From assembly GCA_013396915.1 (NCBI GenBank), contig VWZL01002517.1, positions 124,001 through 188,000 on the forward strand: a DNA stretch of 64,000 nucleotides, given 5' to 3'. The number at the start of each line of letters is the position of its first letter. The stretch's first letter is position 1. The notes below the pieces were generated by a model. It searched no databases, was not told the DNA's origin, and saw nothing but the letters and a program-made list of their open reading frames with translations. The DNA is from Stercorarius parasiticus (lineage: Eukaryota; Chordata; Aves; Charadriiformes; Stercorariidae). This document shows positions 1 through 14,000 of the stretch, piece after piece. The translations under genes and the position numbers were made by a program.

Positions 1-1946
1 AAGCTTTAGTGCAAATGGGTGTAACCTTTAGGTATCATAAAATGAGACCGGTGAGAATTGGACCGGAAGAGGTTTTTGAGACTATAGGAGTTGTAATTAA
101 GGTACTTATGGTGCCATATTTCTCTTCAGACATCTTGAATTAAATATTGTACCTCTTAAAAAGGGCTCTGATGGGGTGAGAGCCAAGCTTGATCAGTCTC
201 AGAACTGCTTCTGAACAGAGGCTGGGGAAAATGAGCAGCATTATTTCAGCATCGCTTCTTCTGCTTTAAGCAGTTGTCCTTTCTTAGATCACTGTCATAT
301 TGACCTTGAATCATGTACCACCTTGGCCTCACTAAAAATTGATTTCAGTGAGATGTTAAAACCCTGTCCCTCTAGAGAAGTGTACAGGATTTTTCATTCC
401 TTTTCCACACCTCGAAAAACTTTTCAAGTTCTCCAACTGTTTAAAGGATCTGCATTCTTTATCTCCTTTATGCTAAAGAATAACAGTTCTCTGTAAGAGG
501 AGACACAGTTTGGAAAACGGAAAGAATGGTAGATGCCAAAAATGACTGTGTGTCAGTTGGACTGTAAGAATGCTTTTACTGGTGAGATGCAGCTTGCGTC
601 CGCTGGGCTCCTTCCCGTGGCCTGGCAAGCAGAGATGACCATAACTCGTTTCATGAAGGCCCTTTGCTCTAGCGGGAGGCTGGCGCTGGCGCTCCTGGGG
701 TGGTGGCTGCTCCCTCCTCAGTCACGGAGACGCAGCACAGGATGGGGTTGGGTCCCATGGCCGGGGACAGCCCCAGCAGCACTGGCTGTGCTGACACACT
801 GACCCTTCCAAACGGGGCCGTCAGCAATGATCGTACAGCCCTTCTTCACCAGAACTCTGCCAGATAGGCAGGGCATGGCAAGTGACAACAGCGATTGAAA
901 TCCTTCGGATAAGGAGGCTCTGGGCAGCACACACTTTTAATTCACTCCTTCATTAATTAAATCCTGTCAAGACCATTAGCTGCAAATGTTTCTTAACCAG
1001 TGAGGCCTGCAGAGGCCTGTGAGACAGCAACTGCTGTGCTTCCAAGGGCCTTCAGAAACAAGGGCTTGCGAAGGGGTGAACTGCTCGCCCCGGCCGGAGC
1101 TGCGGGGCCGGTGGTCCCCACGAGCGGGCACTGACCTGTCCGCTTGGGAGTGTCACGCGTCATGGCGATGACACTCCTGGAGTGGCTCTGGCCAGGGTCA
1201 GACACTGGAGAAAAACCAGTCTAGTGGTCTACATCTCCACTCCTCTGCCTGTGTGAACTTACTATGCAGACCAGTAAGTAGAAGACAATAATTTAATCGA
1301 ATGCTCTGTTTTTTCACTGGCTCAGTTTTCAGACTGGAGAGTGCTATTCTTTGATTGCTTGTCTGTAAGACAAGGTATGGCTCTTCACAATATGTTGGGG
1401 TTTTTTTTTCCTCTCCCTAGAGCATATTTTGGTTGTATTAAATGAGGTCAAGCAGCTGAGTCAGAATTTTGTGGCGAGATCAGGGGTAGTTGCCTGTAGG
1501 CTTTTTTTCATTTCACGCTGCTATTCTTCTATTCACAAGCTATTTATAATACAAGTAAGTTGTGCTGAACCTGTCTTTCATCACATCATTTGCAATATTT
1601 GATACCAGCATTAGGGACATGCTGAGGCAGATGTCCTGTAGTAGCCAATACCATAAGTGATCTCATGGATTCAATGTTGTAAGGTATTACTTGTTTTAAG
1701 AATATTTAAACCTGTTGTTCAATATGTTTTTATTGCTGTCTACAGTGCAAAAGGCATATACGTTTATTTACTGTTCTTGCTGCAAAAGCAGGGCCTTACA
1801 CCTCAAACGCGATTTTGTGAGTAAGACTTCTACTAGGTGCGGATGCAGACATCTTATTCAGATGTTAAATACCCTGTGACACTCGGTGTTTTCAAAGGGT
1901 CATATTAGACACCTTATTTTTAAAAAGTGCTTCTTTCTGTCCCTAG
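1..1946 (+). other. SLC44A5 intron, 3' part
   Basis: No coding exon of SLC44A5 is visible. A short GC- and CpG-rich patch at about 1076-1175 stands out from AT-rich surroundings. Open frames here (533-1205) look like chance ORFs from that patch. I see no recognisable repeat. Confidence 0.7.
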
Positions 1947-2020
1947 GCACTGTACAGACACTGTTTGCTGTGTGATCTTCATAGTCGTCATTCTGGGTTA
2001 CATTGCATTAGGAATTGTGG
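1947..2020 (+). CDS. SLC44A5: SLC44A5 exon a (first in window, TM1)
   Basis: Acceptor ccctag ends at 1946 and donor gtaagt begins at 2021. The exon encodes visible residues 1-24, starting HCTDTVCC, with the hydrophobic TM1. It enters with one base of a split codon, so the preceding exon outside the window must end with two bases. Confidence 0.93.
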
Positions 2021-5000
2021 GTAAGTAAACACAGGTATAGTAGCACTTTCTCATACTCAGGGGAGGCAACTTTATGAATGTTAAAATTTTTAACTGAGAT
2101 GTCCCTTTTGCTTATATCTACGTAGAGTTTTCCAATCAATAAGTAAATAATTATTTGCCTAGAAGCAAACAATGAATTAACATTCAGTGTCTATTGTAAT
2201 TAGGGAAGAGTTCAAAACCATGTGTTTATTGATGAAAAACTCAAAATTAAGTATGTTCAAGTAAAAATGACATGGTTTAATAATTTTGCTATCATAAAGT
2301 GTGGTGGAAAAAATCACTTTCATTTGTCATTAATCTGTCAGCAAAAGTTAGAGGTACACACTCTGGTTTTAAGAGGCTTTTTGTTCTGAAAATAGTACTG
2401 AAAGAACCTCATGGCCTAATTGAATTGTTCCCACTTTGCTTAATTCCAAATTGACACCAAAATTGATTTGACTTGTGAAACTATTTGGAGCAGAAATAGT
2501 CACGCAACTCCCAGTTACAGGAGATTGGAGACGCACTTACCAGAATATACATGCAGTATATATCTCTGCTTACTAAACCTGCTCTGGAACAGACCGAAGA
2601 AAAGGAGATAAATTATTAGTCCTAAGAAGGAACAGCAGCTGCTGGACCGTGCACAGCTGCTGCAGACCTGCCATGCCTCCCACTTGATGCTGGGAGTTTG
2701 CCATGTCCCAAGGACATCCCTCTCCTGTCCGTGCTGTTGTCCTCCTCTTCCTACCTGATTGACTGGTTCTTCATTGATGTCCTGCTCTCTCCTTCAGTCA
2801 CTGCTCAAATGCAAAGCCAGAGCTGAAGAAGCTGGACTCGGAGGAACATTTGCTGTTTTCTTGAGCACACAAATGCTCTGGTGACTGGTGACCACCCCCG
2901 TGCAGACAGACAGTATTCTGAAGTGCTGCTGCCCAGACAGAGGGACAGGAGAACATTGGCAGTTTCTAGCTGTACAGTATTCCTGTGCTGCCAGATCTTG
3001 TCTCTCTTTCCAGCACTGTATAAATCTCCTATTTTTTTTGGCTAGAACTTTGTCAACTCTGTATGTTCAGTTTCCAAAGAACCCCACATGCTGGACATTG
3101 CAGAAGTAGATAGCAGCAGAAGGGGACTGGCCAGTTCCTCGCTTCTTCATGTCTGTGATCTCAGACAATGCAGTTACTGTGATGTGAGACAGAGAATTAG
3201 TCATATTCCCTGCTCTGCACATGCAGTGCTTTCCTACAGGACACAAGGCATCTGAACAGCTGTCTCCTGCAAACCTTATGAAATATTGGTTAGAACTAGA
3301 ACCTATTCCTGGAACCAGATACCAAATTTGTAGCTGGTGACTTTTTCTACCATTCTTACAGAGAAGATTTGAATTTTCAATCGAGAAATATTTCTTTCAG
3401 CTCCAAATCCAGATCCATGTGGTCCCTGCTTTTCATCTTTCCTTGCACTGTGCTTCAGCTATTTTAACTCTAATTTGTTTCAAAGTAAAAGATGAGATCA
3501 GCTTTGGTGCAGTTCCAGGGGCCAGCCCTGAACAAAATACATGAGAGTCAAAGAAGTTCACAGAATGGTAGGGATTGGAAGGGACCTCTGAAGATCATCT
3601 AGTCCAACACATTAAGAGAAAATAGATTATAAGTCAATCCTTAGTCATGAATTATGCCTTATGGCTTATTATAGGGGCGAAAAAAAGTAGATTTCTGCAA
3701 TTTCTTGAAAAAGTGTGACTACTGCTCTGGATCCCTGTTTAATTTGGCTTGAGAGGTAAGCAATAAATGCAGGTTCATCGCAGAACTGCTGTGACGGAAA
3801 ATCTGAATCAAATTTTGCTGTCAGTATTGTACGTATAGCACACAGGCTTCAGCTATATGTGTGTCTGTGTAACAGTGGGGTAGAACTGTTTTATGTTTCA
3901 GGGGGCTGAAATGTAGTCTGAGTAAAAGGTAATCAGTTCTCCTTGAAAGATGACACCAAACAATTTTTGATACTGGCCCTTCTTAATTCTGCTTCAGTGA
4001 TGGCTGCTGTTGAGTGACTGTACTGAATAGAAATAGTTATTCTATGATTTACTTTCTTATCAATCTTTTATCTTTACAGGCGAACTAAGTGTGCTAATTT
4101 AACATTCCATGTAATTTTCCTTCATATCAAACTGACTTAACTCTTCATGTTTATTTCAGAGACACTGGGCTTATCCGGGCGATACTTTACAAATGTTTAG
4201 CCTCTTAATTTAAGATTATTTTAATTCAGAAAAGTGCACATAAAAGGCAGCAAATAAGTTTTCTTGGAAAAGAGCCTCACATTCCAGAGGGCAGGTTAAT
4301 TCAGAGTGGTAACTCTTGTATTGCTCCAAGGGATGCTTAAACGATACGAGTGTTATCAACATGGATTTGCAAATTCTGTGTCATGTGTTCTAATACCTGT
4401 TCCAATACATAAGTAAATTGCTTGTGTTAAAAAGCCATAAGAACAATTTGGTAGGTCAATTTCTCCATACGTTAAAATATTACAAATATACCTTTAAGGG
4501 AAGCAAAATAATGATATGAAGGCTACCCTTTCAAAAATAAACAGTAGAGGGAATGAGACAGATAGTATAAACAGATTTGCAGTTCATTTTTAAGTATCAC
4601 AGGATGTCATTGTTCTAATCACATTTTCTCCTTGACAGGGCACTTTCCAGCCTTTACAACCACTGACATAGCCCATAGAGCACCGAAAAAAAAGGTGTGC
4701 ATCCGATAGACATTTAGTGACAGACATGAGCTATTTTTGATACTATGCATGTGTGTTGGCTCCGCTTGAATAAAAGAACTGACATAACTGCAGGCCTCCT
4801 GAAAATGCTATGTCGATGTCGTAGGACGTCACATTGCTGCTCCGAGCGCTGAATCAGCTGTGTAATATGGTTCAGCTGTTCTTTAATTTTCTTTTTTAGC
4901 CCAGATGTTTGCCTTATGAGCATCAGAGCGTGCTGGAATAAAAATTTTATGTGACTGGATTCCTTTTCATTTAGTGCTTGATAGCGAGTCACCAGTAGTG

Positions 5001-8000
5001 CAGTACAACATGCAAAACATGGTGCTGCTCTGTCAGGCTGGTTCTTACAATAGCCTTCGTCACTTGGTGAGAACTGTTGAATTAGGTACTTATTCTTCAC
5101 TGACTAGGCCAGAAAAATTGTGTGTTTATCACATGGATTCTTTCACTGTCATTTCTCTGAGTTCGGTGAGAAGGTGACAGAGGATTAAGTTTATTAATAA
5201 ATGTATACGTAGTAAATAAGACCCAATTATTTTTTTTCACTTTGGAATTTATCTGAGAGGTGTCTTCATCCATCCACCCAGCAGCTCATCCAAGAGATGG
5301 AATTTCACAAAGTGTGCCGAATCTATTTTTTAAAAGCTTTTTAATTGTGTTTTATTAAAAACATGACTGAAGCCTTAGGTACACAGGACAGCTACTGCCA
5401 AGCAGGAGTAGCTTTAGACAATTCGGTGATGGCAAAGCAGGTACAATCTGAACAGAAATTCTGTTTGGAAGTGAGCAGTGTGTTCCATTGTTTATACTCT
5501 GCTAATTTCTGCTAATAATTGAGAAGCACAGTGCAAAAGATAAGTGACTAAATTTGAGACCAAGGGTTGATACAAACCCAGTGGAACCAAGGCAGCCTTT
5601 TGAAGTATTTCAGCAGACTTTGTATAAGAAGTAAAAGGAATGTGAGGAGAATGCACTGCTCTGCCCGTTGGATGAGCTGAGTTTTACCCTGTTGTCTCTA
5701 TTGGTCCACCCAAACGGGCTGAAGGAATTGAGCTGGGGTCACCTGGGCCCTTCTTATGGAAGGATCCTGAATAAGACTGAGATAGCAAAAAAACTCCCAA
5801 CCAACATCATGTTGCAGTGTTTATCTCCTTTCTCCCAGGTTTATCTGAGGAGTGAAAAATAATTCCAGGTTTAATATGCTGTGCTACTTAAGAAAGGATA
5901 TTGTTGGCAGCAGCGACTACTTCTGAATTATCTATACGAGGCAGGTATAAGTCTGGCTACAAAATTCTCGTCAGTACTTTCAATCTGGCATTGTGGGGCT
6001 TATCTCACTGCTTCCTCTTTTGCTGGTGTTAAAGAAAAAATACAGTCAGATGCAAAAAACGAGTCCCTTCAATAATGCGCCAAACTAATTTTGGGGCTGG
6101 GAAAAGAGCGATGTGTGAGAGTCATTAACATCATACACGTAAGGCCTGAGAGGTCGTTCAGATCCGTATAGGAGCTTGACCCATTTGCGACCAGGCTTTT
6201 GTGTGTAGGAAAAGCAAGGTCATATTGAAGTAGAAAGAAAAACTCCCTCTTGTCAGAGTCGTGATAGAAGAAAGTGTACATGGCGTAACCTACGGACTCA
6301 TTGCAATCGCCAGAGCGCCGTCTGCTTTCTAATGTCGCGTACACATACGAGTTATCAACTGACTATAGGAATTCCTAAGAGAGAGTTGGTGCCTCCTAGA
6401 TGTTCCTGCTTAGTAATGCTACTGAAATAAATAAGCGGTGACTAACAAATGAAAAAGTTAATGGCGTTTAACACTGGTGAAACCCTTCAGCTTTCTCTGA
6501 GCATCAGAACGCCAGAGTTAATCTGAAGTGAGTTTAATCTAAATGTTCAGAAAGTGTTTGATACCGAGCAGCATGTTAATTTCCAAACTCTGAAACACAG
6601 GAAAACTAATATAGGTTAAAATGAACTCGCAGATTCATTTTGGTAACCTAAACCCATTCGAGGTGAAAGGTATCATTACAGATTTTCTGTAACTACTTGC
6701 AAGTCATTGAAGATATGTTGTGCATCTGTCCTGAACATTTCAATACATTTGCAGTCTGGTGCTCGGAGATCTTGTATAGATTCTGTCTCTACTGCACATG
6801 TCATTATTGTTGAGCGTTGTTATTCTTACCAAAGTGACCTTGAGGAAAATGACAGTTTCACAAATGACTAAATATAATGTCACAAAGTTGAGAGAAAATG
6901 GGGTAATTACAGAGAAGCAAGTTCAAGGTGGTTTGCATAGATCAAAGCCTAAAGTGTATGCTAAGGGGCTCCTGACATTCAGTATATAGTGCATGGGGGG
7001 GAGGTTGGATCTAGAATCTTTGTAATACCTGTAATCTTTTCCACGTAATACAAGCACAAAGAAATGTTAGGGAGAAGATCAACAGTCTTTTCTAATAGTT
7101 CTCTAGCAACCTGATTTTCGGGTGTCAGCTCAGAGTAGTGATATGGAATTATATTCTGGCATTATATCTTACTTTCAGATGATACTTAAAAAGAAATGAG
7201 ATTTCCATTATTTAGAGTTAGTAGTCAGAACAGTTCAAAGGCTAGTCATTGGCTAGTCATGAAGGAAGCTTAGTCAGGTCTGCACACTACAGCTTAGAAA
7301 TAACAATACCAATAGCGATAGCTGGAGTGTACTTGATCCTCAAAGGGAAATAATAGTGCAGGTGAAAATGGCTTGGAGAAGAAATCCTGCTTCGAAGTGG
7401 AGAAAAGAAGTTTAACAGTTCAATACAAACCTCTCTTCCCATTCAATACTATGGTTCATGCTAGCGTTTAATTGCCAGGTGCAGACCTAATGACTGCAAA
7501 ATGGGAGAGTTGCCAAGTGAGAAGTCAGGGAATGTTTTCATTTACAAAGTGAGAGTTTGTTTCCATTCCTAGTGCAGATGGAGTCCATTAGATTCAGTCG
7601 CACCCTGTGTATTTCTGTCACACACCCAGCTAATCTCATTAATTTCGGTGCCATTGTGGTTGTCTGAACGGTCTTTGTCTACAAAGTTAGCTCCTCTTCT
7701 TTCCCCTTTTAATAGCTATTAGTTTTTAAGCCCATTACATCATATTTTGGGTAGAACAGAGATATGTGTGCCCTGAAGGTAAAAAGTGAGCTGGTTTGCT
7801 TCCTTACTGATTTGTCCATACCTTAGTCTTACCTCAGTTTACTTTGATTTATATTTTAGTTTTTCATTAGGAAATCTACAAATCAGTACTCTTCAGTGGT
7901 GATCAACAAAGATTAAAATGGTCCATTAGAGGTGATACATTTTCATGCTAGCCAGTTTCAACTATTAACTGTGTACGCTTGATTAAAATGTTAAAAGATA

Positions 8001-11000
8001 TGTGTATATTTGCAGCTTGGGTGCACGGCGACCCCAGGAAAGTGATTTATCCAACTGACAGCTATGGGCAGTTCTGTGGTCAGAAAGATACCGCCAATGA
8101 GTGAGTACTAAATGCATTCACACACCTTTATTACTCATGCACTATGAACAAAATGTGAGGTTTCAAATCTCTCTGTCTGCTGGGGGTTCTTGTGGGAAGT
8201 TGAATAGACAGCAATACTCTTACTGCATTTATTTCAAATAAAGTTCAGAAACAGATGAGTTGCTTAGTGCAAATCTAGACCCAAATTATTACTATAATGC
8301 AGTTATTTTCATAATTCATAGACTATTTTTGGTAAAGTATCAATATAACTTAAAGAGTTACATCACTAATTGCATAGAAAGCGAGTGCCGAAGTTTGGAT
8401 AGTTAATAACCTGTTGAGTAATTCTGTCCACCTTGGGATAAGAGTAGTCGTAAAGCATTGTAGCCTGGTTCTCAGTTTTTCTCAACATGCACCAAATAAC
8501 AGAAAAGACCATCAGGAAAAGCTCTTGTGTTTTATCCAGTGCTGGTAGAGAGGAGACTGAGTGGCCTGGGAGACAGGCAACTGTAACCATACCTTCCTTG
8601 GGGGTATCAGCCAAATGGCTCTATTTACTTGTCTCTGTTTCCCAGTCTTTTTAAATTTTGACTTGTGAGAGTTAAATTAATTAGTTGATATCAACAGAGT
8701 GTTTCTACATGAAAATAACTGCTCAGGAAAGAGAGATGTCGCATCAGTGTTTTCTCTGAAAATCTACATTTTTCATGACACAGAATTTAAAAAAAATTGT
8801 TTTTCTTTTTCCCTCACCTTCTCACTTTTAAAAAGTAAGCATTGGGGACCCTTTATGCCCTTGTTACTGTTAAGAAGTTGGATGCTGTGCAGGAAGCAAA
8901 ACAGAAACTAGTGTTTGGTAACAGCTCTTTGCTGCTTCTTTCTTTTCGCATTTAGTTTTCTGGGAAAAAAACTGAGGAAGCCACTGTCCAGGGAGCAGTT
9001 CAGAAGGGGAGGAGCAGGAGTTAGGGAGCGGAACAGAGGCAGAGCTAGGGGCTTTACATCCCCTCAAGGCTTTTTACAGAGGAAACAGGCTGGATGGTGT
9101 ATGAAGATCTGTTCCACCCTCCAACTAAGATTCCTCACAGCAGTTGTTGGATAGTCCAACTTCCTGAAGAGGAAAAACTAGGAGAAAAAGTTGTAGTGTT
9201 ATGTGTGTTCCCCTCACTGCACCCCTCCGTCCTTGCCCCCATATTCGTCCTTGTCCCCTCTATAGTGTCTAGGCAGTGGTGGGCAAATTGATTTGGGAAT
9301 CTCAGACATACACGCGCTGTGTGGCGTGTAGCCAGATGCTTCTCTCTGATTCTCATCATCCACTCATTCCTGTTTTTCTCTTTGTTACTCAAGTCTTCCC
9401 TTTAGTTATATCTTACAATGTGATTTCCAGTTTGTATTCACAAATGTCCCTGCATATATGTGATTGCTGGAGAATAATACAGCTACTGAGGCTGCATTTT
9501 GGCACTTGTTTGCTACGTTGAGGAGTTTCTTATCAAAATATAAGCCAAAAGACACATAGTACAATTTACTGGAGAAGCAAGAGTGTTTCTGGCAGTGGGC
9601 CAGGAGGCCCCTCTGAACAAGTCCCTCTAGTCCCTAAGAGTGGAGATGTGGGATGTGCTGTCAGGCCGTTGTTGATACCATTGCCAGATTTTTCAGATGC
9701 CCTGAAAGTAGGCAGTGTAAAAGGCTAAACCCAGGACTGTGGTTTTCCAAAGTCCCCAGCGTCTTAGTCTGAGACTTTTTCCTTGGAAAGTGGTCACAGT
9801 CACTGTGTTTTGGATCTTGTGCTTGGAACAAGTATCCCCAGCAATCTCACTGAAGAGTAGAAAATAGAAGCTAAAAACCAAGCCAATGCTCACAGCCCGT
9901 GCAAAAACCCATTTGAACTCCAATGAATTCCATGCAGTCAAATTAATTCTACCTCAAGTTGTCATGAGGGTCTCTCTTAGGCCTCTTTGTGTCTCCCTGT
10001 AAGCCATCCGTTACTCTCCATGTAGTATCTAAACTTGTTTTGCCTTCTACAGACCACAGCGTAATCACAGAACACAACACGGTTTCAATGTAGAGAATAC
10101 AGACCTAGTTCTCGGTGACTGTTTTCTTGTGTTATGTACATGTTTAAACTTTCTTTTCTGCTGTCAATACAGCAAGCGGGATAAGGCATAAGAAAAAGAA
10201 AAGAGATTTCATTAATGGCTTTGAGCAGCTCACAGATAATAAATACTGTCAAGAAACTACCGAAGAACGATGGCATTTCAGTCCAAAATTTTGTTCTGTT
10301 GATTTGAAGAAATAACAACTAGTGATAATGAACTGTATTTGCCAGATGCATGTTTTGTTAAATGCATAGTGGAACATATCTCAGTGAAAGCAATTTAACC
10401 TTGTAAAACATCAGGCAGTTGAGCTAATCCAAGTTTTAAAGGCAGCTTGAATGGCTGTGATGCTGTGTAACGGCTTTGAAGGCATAGGCGTGTTCAGCAA
10501 TCGTTGGGGGCCACGTGCTGGTGGAAGATCAGAGGGTCCATCCTGGAGTGGGGGAGACAATGGGGAGATGTGGGAGTGGGACTGGTGCCAAGCCAGCAGA
10601 TCGCAGAGGTGCAGCCTTGTTCGCCCAAGCACACTTCGTTGTTAATACTGTCCTGCTGCCTCTGTGCCCATCGCCACGGTGGGGTCAGTGGGGGCTCAGA
10701 CAACACTTACCGTGTTCTCTTTGCACATCACAGCCCATAGCGGGGCATATGCACCGTTACTTCTTGTAGGGACACTGTATAGCCCTGGCACGGCTAGCTG
10801 GCTTCAAAGTCTTGTGTGAAAAGGGCAGGACTACTGCCATACCATCTTCACTAGAGCTGCCTGGCAGTTTTCTGACATAGCAAAGATTAACTGCATATTT
10901 TTCTATCTTCAAAATCCAGATATTTTAATCCAGAGATTTTGGGGTAATAATTTTTCAACAAATCCAAAGTAGGGTGACAGCTACCTCAAGGTCCCGAGTT

Positions 11001-14000
11001 CCAGAAGCTGTCAAGTGTGTGGATTCTGGGGTGCAAACCCCTCAGACTGTGCCTTATTTACATAAAAGGAGGTTTATCCGCGTTCTTAGCAGATGCTATT
11101 ATCATTCTGCTTCCTGGACAGCTGCTTTCACTTTCCAACCATAAAGAGCTTTTGATTGATTTTGGTGCCACCTTCTGATCAACAAAAAAATAGGCAGCTT
11201 TTACAGTGTAGCATTTGCTGATGGTAATTTTGCGTGCACTACATACACAATACATTCAGCGTAAGCAAAGGGACCACAGTGTTTTTGCAGGGATGTTTTA
11301 CAGACCTCACTTCATAGAGGCAGGACTACAGATGCCTGTAGCAGGGCCTGGGTTTGTTTCAGCCTAAAACCTTGCTGTGGGAAAAACTTCTCAAAATTAG
11401 CATTCTTTAGGACAGATACTTCTGGTTTCAGAGATGTTTGGCACAGAACATTCAGGGCCTGCTTGGGATTTGTTTTTTTGTCTTATGTTTACACTATGAC
11501 CGTTCACAATAATAGAATTTAAATCTCAATGTATACTATAAATTTTTGAATGGTGGGATGTATAAGCACCCATATTTATAATATTAATTATCTTATATCC
11601 ACTTCCATAGGAACAAGACCATTTTGTTTTACTTTAACATTCTGAAATGTGCCAGCCCCGTAGTATTAATAAATCTACAGTGCCCTACAACACAGGTGAG
11701 TGAAATACAGAGATAAAATATTTTCCCTGCCTCTTAGTCATGGTGCTTAAGAACTAGACATAGGTTTGTTTGGATTTTAAAATTGCTGTTTGTATCCTTC
11801 AAAATATAATACGTTTGTTTTATAGATAAAATGTGTAGCACACCGTCTCTGTAGCCTGTGATGGTCAGAAAAAATAAATAGAAATGCACATGTGTATTTT
11901 GGATAAGAGTTGGCCAAAAAAAAGTCTGTTTATTTGAATACAGCAATTTGTTAGTTATGAATTCATCAGACAGCTATCGAGTAGTAATCAGTGCATACAG
12001 AAAATAATTTTGATTGACATCTAGGGGTTTCCAAACTAGACATGTTCAGTAAAATGTGGATATCCTGAGTGACAGGAATGCCTGGGGGTGGTGAGAGCCT
12101 ATGGCACTTTCAAAAGTGAAGATCTTGAAAGCTTGTTCTTGCCTTATGCCACAGTCTGTACTCCCTTAGCTGTGCTGCAACTTCTCGTGAAGTTGTGAAA
12201 TAAACCCAGCCACTGACCTTGAGTGGGTTACAATTATCCTCCTGATCGTTTTTACATGAGACCATTTTACTGGCCTGCTTTGTTGAACAATTGCACAACC
12301 AGTTATATCAGTTCATCTTACGAGGCAACAACTTATGGCATGGGGCAGGTCAGAGGAATTAGGTGCAGGACTGCTCTCATCCAACTTTGCTGCCAAAGTA
12401 ATCGTACCGTGTAATTAAACTGCGGGTGACAGAGTATGGTCTCAGCCATTTTGACAACATTCAGTGAAGTCCAGTATTAATTTGAATGAGGGTTGTTGTG
12501 TGGTAACCAGTTTATTGATTACAAATGTTAATTGTCTATTTATTTGACTATCATTTTAAAATATTTCCCATTCCAATTTGCCCTTACTCCTCATCCCTAT
12601 CCTTGATAGATGTTTCTGGCCTATCAGTTAGTGTGACCGTATGGACTATTTGATACAGCTGAAGAGATGGAAATCTCCGTCAAGGAAGAGCAAGAACCCT
12701 CTTAACACTGAGCGGTTGCTGTCAGAATGGAGGCTTTCTCTATCAGCAGCAGATTTGCTACCAGAATCCCCATCTGTCCACAGACAGACACTGACACTGT
12801 TACCCTGCCATCTTTAGACTCTGTTCTGGGAGCAGTTCAGCCTGCTCAGAAATACTGAGGTCCTTGTGTGGGATTTGGCTGGTGCTGTGGTCAAGGTGGC
12901 AGTGGTCATGAATCAAGGTGAAATACTTGTTGAAGGAGAGTTGGGGCAGTAGAGCAGTTATTTTGTTTATTTTCAGACACGCATCTCCAAAACTGAGAAT
13001 GTTCTTGAATGCTGTTTGCTATTGCAGGTGGTTAATTCTCTGGTCTTTTGTGACAATGCAGAAGAAACCATTGTTTGATAATTCCTCTTTTGAACTGCAG
13101 GCAGGGTCTTTCGTTCCTGTCCCATGAGAAAAAAAACCCAAGAACTGGCATGGGAAGAGCTTCCGTTCTTGAGTAAGACTGTGGATTTGCAAACTCATTA
13201 TAGTGCACTGAATCCGCAGACGGCACATTTCAGCCTGTTTCATAGATGGGAAACTGAGGTTGTAGTGGAGTGAATACTCGTTAGTCGCCTGCTGTCCCAG
13301 CAAGGACAAAACTCTTCTTTCTCTGTTCCTTGGCCTGTGGGTAGTCCGTAGGACTGTAGTACTCATCTAAAAAGATGCTCTTGCAGCTTCTACCCTCTTC
13401 TAAGGATTCGTACGTGATCTTTTCCCCAAATTCCTTTAGATGAATCATATATGGCAGAATGCCCTTGAGGTAAATACAGTTTTATGCGTGATGTCCCTCT
13501 GGTACTTGGATAGCAGCTTTGGAAACAGAGAACAGCCCTCTAGAAAAGGCTGAAACTTGCTAAAAAGATGGACTTCCAACCACCTCACAGTATTTAGGAA
13601 CACTGAGGAGGCAGAACTTGCATGATTCCAGTGATCAGCAGAGCTGTCATTGTGCACTGGGGGCAGCTGCTTCTCCAATACATAAATCTAAATCATAACT
13701 TCTGAGCGGATGCATTCATCAAACCCCAGTCCTCACTTGATTTCTCACATAAATCCAGTTTGTAATGGCTGTACCTTGAGCGGTATGAATTTCATTCCTG
13801 GCGTGCACGCTCCTCTTGCTTTGTAAGTAAGGGAGATTCATCATTAGTCAGTAGTAAAAAGTCACCTTTGAGTGATTTACACCTAACTTGACTTGAACGA
13901 TATCTGTGGAGATATATTTGCCTGAAGAGATTGTGTAGAAGGGTGGAACAATTTTAGCTGCGTGTAATTATAAGTGTAATAGAAAGAAAGTGTGTGTATC

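Larger units (their letters stand above)
2021..8015 (+). other. SLC44A5 intron (6.0 kb)
   Basis: Holds a CR1 remnant at 3558-3608 and two antisense protein-like open frames (4714-5100 and 6069-6344), described separately. A perfect palindrome CAGCAGCTGCTG lies at 2633-2644. Otherwise AT-rich sequence in which I recognise nothing. Confidence 0.7.
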
